Shown here in pieces: positions 48,143-57,500 of a stretch of 64,000 bases of DNA. The notes beneath the pieces were generated by a model. It had not been told where the DNA came from, did no database searches, and saw only the letters and a program-made list of their open reading frames with translations. Made by a program: the position numbers and the translations under genes. Each line of letters starts with the position of its first letter. Position 1 is the first letter of the stretch. Source of the stretch: Paramoeba atlantica (taxonomy: Eukaryota; Discosea); the NCBI GenBank assembly GCA_977017575.1, contig CDRNVI010000063.1:615993-679992 (forward strand). Reading direction: 5' to 3'.

Positions 48143-49590
48143 TAAGCATGATTTTTAATTCAGGTTTCGTTGCAGCAAACAATACAATATCATCCGCGTA
48201 ATCAATGTCAGAAATTCTCAGTTCTTTGAGTCCTCGACTTTTTGTCCCGGATGTGTGCGTTACCAGCCCGAGCTTGTTCATGTCAATATCCTCTACCAAA
48301 ATTCGGTCCAGAACCATAACAAATAAGTAAGGAGCTAGAACATCTCCTTGAAGAGTGCCGCTTACAATAGGAAAATCTTCCGTTGTTCCGTAAGGGGTCC
48401 GTACATGAGATCGAAGATTTTTGTAAATTGACATCACAGCTGCACTCAGTTTTGGAGGTATTTCAAAAGCTCGGAGAGCCTCTTCAATCAATGATTCATC
48501 TTACTTTGCTTGCTTGTTTGCTCGTTTTTCCTAGAAGGATTGTTATTCCAGGTTGAAAAGTGATATTCAAAAAGTGTATCAATATCCACCTAATTGCCAC
48601 GGTGCCAATACTACTGTCGAATTGTTTGGTCCATTGTATTCTCTCAAAATGATTGAAAAACATAGCACGGGAAGCCTCTTTTATGGAGTCGAACGATATT
48701 GATGGAAAGGCTTTCTTGAAGTCTACGAAACATGCGTACACGCCTGTTCCTCTGTGCGATTTGCTTGCAATCTCCATAAATGTTGCCTGCGCGCCTGCTG
48801 TAGATCGATTCGGGCGGAAACCAAATTGGTTCCCACGGAGAGACTTCTCTACTGCTGGTTGGATGCGGTTTAGGATCATTCTGTTCAACACTTTAACCAC
48901 ATGGTTGACAAGGCATATTGGTCTCCAATTTCCCAGTGATTGCAAGTTTCCATTTTTTGGCAGCGGTACCTGTAATATGGACTTCCAAGATTGTTCCGCG
49001 TTCCCAGTTTCATGAACATCGTTCATTATATCAAGCAAAACAGTTCTCAACTCGCTGTCATCTGAAATTGCTCTGAGCGCCTCGATAGGTATGCTATCAG
49101 CCCCAGGAGCTTTTCCCGATTTGACCATTTGAAGAGCTGAAGACAATTCTTCTGGGCGAAATTTTCCGTCGTCAATCTGTTCTAAGCGTTTCGGTGCCGT
49201 TGGAAATCGAATGGTGCCTTTTTCAGCCACTGTCTCGTGTCCGACTTTCGAAAAATGATTTCTAACTGCTTCGAGACTTTCTTTGGCAGTTCTCCCAAAT
49301 ATTGCAAATTCACTTCTATTATCCCCAACAATATTTCGTATGGTTCTATACGCTGATTTAGGCGCCGATTTTAGTTCCTTTTCCAAAATTTCACACTCAG
49401 TTAAAATAGATGTCTCAATTCGATCAGAAAATATCTTAGTCGCATGTTTAAATTCACTTTTGCTGGAAACTACTTTCATAATATTCTTTAAGTTTAACAC
49501 ATCTGGGTCAATTTCCGAAAGAGCCGCATTATCCGCATTTTTTATTTGATCCCCTTGACGCTGAAGGGATCGCATGTAGGCTGTTACTGT
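48143..49590 (-). pseudogene. Ingi-like RT fragment, truncated at both ends and interrupted
   Basis: It begins in the linker between endonuclease and RT (SAYRTIRNIVGDNRSEF) and runs through RT: LPKNGNLQSLGNWRPICLVNH, QFGFRPNRSTAGAQ, CFVDFKKAFPSISF (catalytic Asp), LQGDVLAPYLFVMVLDRI and IDYADDIVLFA. It is cut at LKIML by the family A element. A 188-bp insertion after SIKEA (48485-48672) splits it. Upstream, in the same direction, it is fused to a tyrosine-recombinase fragment at about 49590. APE, RNase H and tail are missing. Confidence 0.75.
48485..48672. mobile_element. Unclassified 188-bp insertion with 8-bp target duplication
   Basis: It interrupts the RT frame and is flanked by AGCCTCTT at 48477-48484 and 48673-48680. 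Removing one copy plus the insert leaves the RT frame uninterrupted, which confirms a true insertion. No terminal inverted repeats, poly(A) or pol III boxes are evident. A ttgcttgcttgtttgct tract lies near the left end and could be a simple-repeat tail if the element lies on the minus strand. It could be a truncated LINE or a SINE-like element. Confidence 0.6.
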
Positions 49591-50108
49591 CGACTTTTGC
49601 AATTGACCCCCAGATCGGAATATGATTTGTATCAGACTCTTTGCATACGTATGTGCGGTTTGGATGCTGATGGTACCCGTTGAGTTTGCGGATTGATTAG
49701 TCTCATTTTCGACTCCAAGAAGCATATTATGCACCAATCTTCGCTTGGAACGTCATTTCCGAGATTTTCCTTCCAAACTGTATACTGTTTGTATACGCTG
49801 GAAAGGTGATTCCAGCGCGAGTTGGATTTCTCTTCTAATAGACGATCCTGGCCTAGTACGATCATTTGTTGAACGTCGACTGTAGGAATCGCGGCTCTTG
49901 TTTCTCTGTTGCCTTCCACGCGGTCGAGGAAGAGGTCTTCGATCTCCAGTAAGTTCTTTGCTCTTGATCTTGTTACTATCCCTGTAAAAGCCCTGTTGCT
50001 CGTGGAAGGTTGCTTGTACTGAGTACTTCGGACATGACTGGTAGTGCCGGCGCCGGTTGTGGTTTCCGTTTGATTTCCGTATGTTTCGTTTCCCGGGTAC
50101 GAGGACAC
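49591..50108 (-). pseudogene. Divergent VIPER/DIRS-like tyrosine recombinase, N-terminal part (fossil)
   Basis: The minus-strand frame starts MSSYPGNETYG, has a TRSRAK motif near residue 45, and then a helical region (SVYKQYTVWKENLGNDVPSEDWCIICFLESKM) that resembles the core-binding domain of the recombinase at 21586 (RLREYCQAKGITANPANAVLFLETL). The catalytic domain is absent; the sequence passes into an ingi-like RT at about 49590. It is broken, with at least one break inside this part. Family placement is by pattern only. Confidence 0.5.
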
Positions 50109-50821
50109 TTCCGTGAGTACTCATCGAAACGCCCACGTGTCAAAACGAAACTCATCGAAACGAAAGAAACTCATCGAAGGTGATTTTAATTACTTTTGAG
50201 GTGGTAGCTGCATTTTCGACTAAAAAACAAATACACAATACTGCGGAAGTGGCAGACATAGGTCCTCAGTGCGCGATCTCAGTGCGGAGTTAATATCCTC
50301 CACCTCTCGTGCTCTAATCTTGAGCGCCGAAAATCCCATTCTGCTCGGTTGGACCTCGAGGCACTGGTTGGCGTAAACGTCGGGATGAATATGAAGGGTG
50401 TAGCTGTGGGGCGTGTCTTTTGGAAGTCTGTTTGTAAGACAGATTAGTATGAAGTAAAGCCCTTGAAGGGGCAAAGATATCAGAACGCTGAAAATATGGA
50501 GTAAAAAAATGCATTAGAAATCAACGGACCCTTTTTTTAAGAATAAATTATAAGAAGATATACGTTGACAACGCCTGCGTAGCGAAAACTACGAAATTCA
50601 GTGAGCTTCGCAAATTGCTTCCCACTAACGACGCACAGGGGAATCCTACGCGGGGTACGGCTCAGGCCCGCTCACGCGGGCCCTCGCCGTTTCGCGGCCG
50701 CGCGCACCCCCGCTCACGCGGGGGCCCCCGCGCGGCCAAAATGGGTACTAAAATTTGTTATCAAGGTAGTTGGGCTTCGCAAATTGCTTCCCACGAATCT
50801 AGAGAGAAGCACACGTACAAT
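50109..50821. other. Non-coding region with CTCATCGAA repeats and GC-rich block
   Basis: 50112-50200 contains three CTCATCGAA units and is the inverted partner of about 51273-51360. 50215-50265 has a direct-repeat partner at 51172-51228 (tgcggaagtggcagaca). A 26-bp motif gcttcgcaaattgcttcccac occurs at about 50606 and 50773, around a very GC-rich block (50640-50740). 50514-50534 repeats 3477-3496. No gene recognised. Confidence 0.45.
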
Positions 50822-50860
50822 AATCTTTAACGATAAAGATACAGTTTCTGCACCTTGTTG
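50822..50860 (+). other. Spliced-leader exon copy (full 39 nt, plus strand)
   Basis: The only complete plus-strand copy: AATCTTTAACGATAAAGATA, then CAGTTTCTGCACC and TTGTTG, with one change (C for T) in the otherwise constant TTTCTGTACC. 39 nt is the usual euglenozoan leader length. The ATG at 50884 follows after a 23-nt T-rich leader. Confidence 0.8.
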
Positions 50861-50883
50861 ATTATTTACTTTTTTTACCTTTC

Positions 50884-51159
50884 ATGGGAGTGTTCACACG
50901 CTCCAAAGCAAAAGAATCAGGAGTGGCTCCTGAGATTTTGCCGCTCCCTCCTGCCCGCCGGAAAAAGAAGGCCGTGATGCCAACTCCTCCTCCGCCCGCC
51001 GTGCCAATATCCACCACCTCCGCATGGAGCGCGCGGGTCGCCAAAAAATATAATTTTGTCCCAGGGCTACGCTCACAGTTGGGCCTTGCTCGCAAACGGG
51101 GGCTTTTGCCTCCAGAAGTGGGCTTCGCTCAAAGTTGGGCCTTGCCTCCAGACACGTAA
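50884..51159 (+). CDS. SL-headed short ORF related to the non-autonomous R2-like element
   Basis: 91 aa. MGVFTRSKAKESGVAP.ILPLPPARRKKK matches the N-terminus of the ORF at 3253 and is followed by Pro-rich sequence. The second half (GLRSQLGLARKRGLLPPEVGF) comes from low-complexity DNA with repeated gggcttcgctc/agttgggccttgc units. No family C-terminus or poly(A) is present, so this is a 3'-truncated or rearranged copy. Function unknown. Confidence 0.5.
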   Translation: MGVFTRSKAKESGVAPEILPLPPARRKKKAVMPTPPPPAVPISTTSAWSARVAKKYNFVPGLRSQLGLARKRGLLPPEVGFAQSWALPPDT

Positions 51160-51556
51160 ACTAGGTGTCATAGTATAGGAAAACAAATACACAAACCTGC
51201 GGAAGTGGCAGACACAGATTCTCAGTGTCGCCGCTTTCTTATTTTCATGTTCTCGATTTTTTTCTTGCCAAAGCAATTAAAATCACCTTCGATGAGAAGA
51301 TTGACGTTTCGATGAGTCACCCTGTGACACGTAGGCACTTCGATGAGAAATCATCGAAGTGTCTCAAAAACTCACTGAAGTGCCCGTGGAGCCCGTTTCC
51401 CTCTTCTTGAAATTGATTTTTTATGCCCCTTAATAAATATATTTCCAGAATATTCTTCACTGTAAAGATTATTGCCCCTAATGTCGATAGTTCTATTATA
51501 TTGCCCCTTATATAATCTATTGTTTCTTGGACTAAATTTCTGTTGAATTCTTCGAG
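51160..51556. other. Non-coding region with inverted CTCATCGAA repeats
   Basis: Holds the partner repeats of 50112-50265 and AT-rich sequence (51411-51540) next to the end of the gag-like frame. Nothing else recognised. Confidence 0.4.
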
Positions 51557-52329
51557 TCAGAATTTTTTCCCTTGCGGTTTTGTCATCGGGCCCGCGTTTC
51601 GCCCTGTTCGGTCGTTTTTTGTATCCATGGCTTTGATCATTGCAGGTAGAATTTTTCCCCGCAGTCCCCCGGTCGTTTTTGCTTCTTCAAGAACCTGTGC
51701 GAAGACGCGGCAGTCCCCATGTTGAACGCGAACTTTGTAAGCAACCAACGCCGCCAATATGTTGTCCCCGACCGCCATGTTCCCGTCTGATTTCCATACA
51801 AGTCCCATTTTCATTGAGTTTCGCACCCAAGCCAAAAATGCTAGCAACAAATCGTTCTTCCGATGCTCGTCTTGGTGATAGCGTGGGGCATTGCGTTCGG
51901 CAGCTCCAATACCAAAGTAGCGACGCAAATGAGCGTCCAATTCCACAAAACTACGATCTCGCGTCTCCGAGGGTGCCTCGATGAACATCGCGTACGTAGA
52001 TAATTCAAGCGGTTCGAACGTTCCAGTCTCTCGGCCTTCAACACGCTCCATCGCAGCGGAGTAAGGGTCAGTGGCGAGTTTCTCCACCACACGTAATCGA
52101 GCATTCGTCGGAGGAAACGTAAGCTCGCCAATTTCGCATAGTCCACCAACATGGTTGTTTTCTCTTCGCCAATCTTCTTCACCACTCCCTTCCACATTTC
52201 TCCACGTGGCACTTTGTCTGAGGACCATAAAACCGCGATAGTGTCGCCAACCTGACTCTCGGCCACAAACCGTCCAATGCGAGAGTCAGATAGTTGGGGG
52301 AGGTCATTCACGGTGCGTTTTTTTTGCAT
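51557..52329 (-). pseudogene. Divergent VIPER/DIRS-like gag-like region (fossil)
   Basis: Minus-strand frames starting at 52329 (MQKKRTVNDLPQL). The early part contains the barrel signature (IAVLWSSDK....MWKGVVKKI....MLVDYA). The later part has a region (FLAWVRNSMKMGL...NMAVGDNILAALVAYK) that parallels the helical part of the gag-like protein at 20701 (LTEWVYAACNTEGW...NLAVALLIIEELR). No zinc knuckle was found. The region is broken, with one or two breaks. It probably belongs to the same relic as the recombinase fragment at 49591-50108. Confidence 0.5.
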
Positions 52330-53612
52330 TGAGAGTGCATAAATCCACTTTGGCGCGCCGCTGCTGCTGCGCGTGGTCTCAGGTTTTGGTTTTCAGAAAA
52401 AGGCATATCAAAGTTTTGTGACTTCACGACTTCAATCGCGGCGATTTGCGTGTGCGGTGCCTCGGATCGCGCAACGCAAATCCATCAACATTCGGAGCGC
52501 ACACTCACGAGTGCATAAATCCACTTTGGCGCGCCGCTGCGTGCTGCGCGTGGTCTCAGCTTTCGGTTTTCAGAAAAAGGCGCATCAAAGTTTTGCGACT
52601 TCACGACTTCAATCGCGGCGATTTGCGTGTGCGGTGCCTCGGATCGCGCAACGCAAATCCATCAACATTCGGAGCGCACACTCACGATTGCATAAATCCA
52701 CTTTGGCGCGCCGCTGCGTGCTGCGCGTGGTCTCAGCTTTCGGTTTTCAGAAAAAGGCGCATCAAAGTTTTGTGACTTCGCGACTTCAATCGCGGCGATT
52801 TGCGTGTGCGGTGCCTCGGATCGCGCAACGCAAATCCATCAACATTCGGAGCGCACACTCACGAGTGCATAAATCCACTTTGGCGCGCCGCTGCGTGCTG
52901 CGCGTGGTCTCAGCTTTCGGTTTTCAGAAAAAGGCGCATCAAAGTTTTGCGACTTCACGACTTCAATCGCGGCGATTTGCGTGTGCGGTGCCTCGGATCG
53001 CGCAACGCAAATCCATCAACATTCGGAGCGCACACTCACGAGTGCATAAATCCACTTTGGCGCGCCGCTGCGTGCTGCGCGTGGTCTCAGCTTTCGGTTT
53101 TCAGAAAAAGGCGCATCAAAGTTTTGCGACTTCACGACTTCAATCGCGGCGATTTGCGTGTGCGGTGCCTCGGATCGCGCAACGCAAATCCATCAACATT
53201 CGGAGCGCACACTCACGATTGCATAAATCCACTTTGGCGCGCCGCTGCGTGCTGCGCGTGGTCTCAGCTTTCGGTTTTCAGAAAAAGGCGCATCAAAGTT
53301 TTGTGACTTCGCGACTTCAATCGCGGCGATTTGCGCGATGTGTGCGGTGCCTCGGATCGCGCAACGAAAATCCATCAACATTCGGAATGCGCACTCACGA
53401 GTGCATAAATCCACTTTGGCGCGCCCCTGCTGCTGCGCGTGGTCTCAGGTTTTGGTTTTCAGAAAAAGACATATCAAAGTTTTCTGACATCACGACTTCA
53501 ATCGCGGCGATTTGCATGTGCGCTGCCTCGGATCGCGCAACGCAAATCCATCAACATTCGGAGCTCACACTCACGAGTGCATATATCCACTTTGGCGCGC
53601 CGCTGCGTGCTG
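52330..53612. repeat. 177-bp satellite, about seven tandem monomers
   Basis: Unit starts (gtgcataaatcc or ttgcataaatcc) at 52336, 52511, 52688, 52865, 53042, 53219, 53401 and a partial unit at 53577. Most spacings are exactly 177 bp. The variants ttgca plus tgtgacttcgcgac occur together in the third and sixth units, indicating a three-monomer higher-order repeat. 177 is divisible by three, so a long plus-strand frame (421 codons) is open by periodicity. It ends beside the gag-like fossil at 52329, so it could be that element's leader repeats. Confidence 0.9.
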
Positions 53613-53673
53613 CGAAACCATATGTGATACATTCGTGAAAAATGTGGAGGAGTCAATTCAGGGGGGAAATAAA
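53613..53673 (+). mobile_element. 61-bp identical fragment of the ingi-like LINE
   Basis: Identical to 32283-32343, which encodes residues about 420-440 of the intact ingi-like protein. It lies between the last satellite monomer, sharing a CG at the joint, and a family A 3' fragment. Perfect identity suggests recent capture, for example as filler at a repaired break. Confidence 0.8.
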
Positions 53674-54575
53674 GGGGGGAGACTACTACGAGTAGATCTT
53701 ATGTTTTCCTTTTTGTAAATTATGCAGTCTGACTTAGCTTCTAATATCGATTAGAAGTTCGGATTCTCTTTTGACCATGGATCTCCAACTCTAAATTCCC
53801 AACTCTGCGGCACCCTTATCCTTCTCCAGAAAAGACCGCAGCTGTGAATGCACAACGGCCCCATTTAACTCTTGCAGGTGGAGCTGAAATTCGAGGTGTA
53901 CTTGCTTCCGGGGGAGACAGCACGCATCTGCTAGAGCACTCAGAAGGGACTTCGTGTTGTGGTGAAGCGCCCCCCCTGACAGCATTGGAATGCATCTGAA
54001 CATGTCCTCAGGAATTGTGCCGGGTCGGACGTAAGTGTCATGCTTACGTTTGATGGCATCACGAAACAGCTTTGCACAGTTTGTACCTAGGTTCGATGCC
54101 TCTAATTCATGAATTACGGTGAAATCATAAAAAATTTCCCCTGTATTCCAAAAAACGACAAGGTCAGGTCCTGATCTTCGAAAAGAACGACCACCGCATA
54201 CCTTTTCATGCGTCCGCCGGTAATCGGAGTCCACTTTCTGGTTACACTGCGTGCACGCATATGTCGAGAAATTACGCGGTTCTTTTTCGCATGGAATGCC
54301 TGCCTTCAAACAGAGCTCGTAAAGAAAATTGACTAGCGAATTATGTTTTGTAGTTGCGTTTAAGCCTTGGCACTTCGAACACCCGGGGATGTGTGTTAAA
54401 ATTGTTTGCGATTCTAGTAGCATTTTGCAACCCGGGCAGAGCAATTGCTTAGGTAGACTCGGATGAGCAATACCCAATCTCGGCATCATTGCAAGCGAGA
54501 ACAAATGCGAGGGCACAAATTTTGCATTGGACATAACCCATTCTGCATTACCCGTGTAACTTACCGCTTTCAGGA
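53674..54575 (-). pseudogene. Family A C-terminal fragment (knuckle and nuclease)
   Basis: The coding part ends at 53791. It shows the pre-knuckle region (WVMSNAKFVPSHLFSLAMMPRLGIAHP), knuckle CPGC...HIPGC, finger CTQC...HEKVC, nuclease RSGPDLVVFW...FYDFTVIHE and the tail LHLQELNGAVVHSQLRSFL. The 5' side is cut by the ingi-like LINE, whose tail of GGATT units begins at about 54575. The 3' UTR is about 115 bp with no clear poly(A). Closest in sequence to the fragments at 928-1516 and 1649-2356. Confidence 0.75.
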
Positions 54576-57500
54576 TCCAATCCAATCCAATCCAAAAGAC
54601 CGACATATGTCGGTTAGAATGTTAAATGTTTTCCCCCCGAACTTATACTCCCTCGCCTTCCAGTTCAGAGTTTAGTAGTGCCTACTATTTTACTTTCACA
54701 CAATACTTTTCCTTTATCTTCCTGAACTCTTCCTCAGGGTATTCCGAACCTGCTGGTGGAAACACGTCTTCCGCCCAACTCTTACTATGAAGGCGCCCTC
54801 TTTCCACCAGTTTTCGCAATCTTCCCGCACAGCGTGACTTTAGCCTCGGCGCCACGCTTGGGTGCTGGATTGGTTTTCGTCTTTCCCTTTTCCAAGGTTC
54901 TATGTTTTATCAGCTTTTCCAAGGATTTGTCGATTTGTGATGCGTTGGAATCATTACTTGTTTTTCTCTTTTTCTGCTCAGGCGGTCGAGGAACTTTTCG
55001 CGCTGCAATCAGTGCTAACCCATCTGCCTCGTCGTTCCATTTATTTCCTGAGTGACCCTTGACTTTGCACATATATATTGAGTACAAATCATGTTTTAAG
55101 GACCGTAATTTTCCGTCTAACTGGGAGAACAAATCTCCATTTAAAACCCCCTTGTAACCAACGATTCGCCGCCGATATCGAAGATTGTGAAAGAAGTCCC
55201 ATAGATAGTAAGAGTCTGTATGAAACAGACAAGCGCATGGTTTTGACGGCAGTTGGAGAAGGGCATGCTGAAAAGCTAAGATCTCTACTCGCTCAATAGT
55301 GTCTGATTCCAATGGTATGGATATCCGTGAGGGTTCGCATCGTGGTTTTAGAACTACGATACCTATGCCACTTCGAATCTCTTTCGTATTTTTCATCGGC
55401 AGAACAGAGCCATCGGTATATATTTGTATGGCTTTATAGGCTGGAAAAGGCACATTTGATTCTTCAACGAACTGTAATTCTGAAGGACTTTTTTGTTTTT
55501 TAGCTTTGGCAAGAGCAGTTTTCCACTTTGCTGACCCAATTTTTTCGTATTCTATGAGCGGTTCAAGTTCACGTCGCAATTTTTCTGTCAGACGATACCA
55601 GTGTTCACGGTCTGACGCAAATACCAATGCCTCTTCCAGTGTAATGTTAAGATCCTTGAAGCAAGCCTCGCTTGGAGATAAATTGCGTGCATTCGGGCGT
55701 TGTTTCCACTGTACAAGCTCTTGAAAATCACTGGAGTGCCTCAGCATGTGCCCGACGAGCTTGGCCCTCTGAACCTTGTGTATAGTAGAAAAGCGCTCAG
55801 TTTCAAGATACAGAGAAGCATTCGGGTAGCTCATTCCGTATTCATCTAATCTGTTGCATTGGCAAACTATTCTTCTCATGTTATTAACTTCAACGTCAAT
55901 TCTTCGGAGCATGGATTTTGAAATAGAAAGTGCACCTGTCCCAAAGTTTAGCACCGGATATACTATTGAATCGTAGAGGCGCAGCTTAGTCTCCGGGCTA
56001 AGTGGTGAAGACCAAATACCATTCATTCGAAAGAGAGATCCCCAAGCTAGTTTCAATCGATCTTTAACTGTAGATGTAAAATCATTTTCCTGCCGATGCC
56101 CTAAGTGTTTGTAAGACGTAACTTTCGGAATCATCCCCGAGAATTTGCTGTTCAGGCTCTCGCTGCTCATTTGAGATTTACCAAAAGTTAACCAGGCTGT
56201 CTTGTTTGCTCCGACGGCTAGTTTCAGATTAGCTTTGCGTGACTCTTCAGCTACATTGTCTATCATATTTGTCAAACCAATCTTCGTGTCACTAAATAAC
56301 GCTATATCGTCCGCATACTCAATGTCACTCAGGCGCTTTTCATGAAGACCCCGCTTTCTTGTACCCCTAGAGCTGAGAAGAACCCCGTCTGATTTTCCAT
56401 CTAGTGCTTTATTGAGAATTCTATCTAACACCATAACGAACAGATAAGGCGCCAATACATCACCTTGAAGTATTCCTGTAGTGATAGGGAAAGGTTTTGT
56501 GATTCCAATAGAAGTTCGTACAGTGCCTTTCAGCTCATCGTATATAGACATTATCATCTTAGAAAGACATGGACCTACTCGAAATGCATGCAAACTAGCT
56601 TTAATAGCAGCGAACGATACCGAAGGAAATGCTTTAGCAAAGTCTATAAAAGCTACAGAAAGGCCTTGTCCTCTGAATGCTTTGGTTTTTATTTCGTTCA
56701 TGATAATCTGAGCTCCAGAAGTCGCTCGGTTAGGTCGAAACCCATACTGGTTACCCCGAAGAGACTTTTCAATGTTGGGTCTAATGCGGGAGAGTATCAT
56801 ATGATTCATGAGCTTAACTACGCTATTTACTACGCATATAGGCCGCCAATTCTCAATGTTAGTGAGGTCTCCTTTCTTTGGGATGGGTATTTGAAGAGTG
56901 TTGCGCCAGGCTTCCTCTGTGACTCCCGTTTCGTGTACCTGGTTGATTATATTCAGGAGATGCGATCTCAGATCAGGGTGGACCGCTATAGCTTGAAGGG
57001 CTTCCATTGGTATTCCGTCACTTCCCGGTGTTTTTCCTCTTCTGAAATGTTCTAAAGATGTGCTTAACTCCTCGCTTGTAAATGCTGCATCGGATATTGG
57101 TACTAACGGCGGCGGCAGCAGTTCAAAGCTAAGATTTGGATCTCCATCATCAGCGCCACTAAATTTCATGAAGTACGATCGAATTTCGTTAAGTTTATCA
57201 TTTCGTGAGCTTCCGTTCGTGCTAAAGGTATCACGATATTGCCCGCATATCTTTCGAATCGTTCTCCATGGGTTTGAATGGTTTTTACGAAGCTGTTTTT
57301 CAATCTCCAAGCATTCGTCAGAAATAATCTCTTCAACTTCCGCTTTATTCTCCTTTACGAGAGCGTTGAACACCTTTTTGTTTCTGCTCTTGTGATATAA
57401 ACCGCGCAAATCATGTATTTTTGAGTCCTTTACAGCTTCTTTGTTCAAATTTCGTTTCGTCGGTTTTTTGAAAGTTTTTACAGCATTTTTCATATATTGT

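Noticed and set aside
52373-53638. 421-codon frame across the 177-bp satellite
   Set aside because: Explained by the period being a multiple of three; no start context or domain. Kept as a question in the findings but not called a gene.
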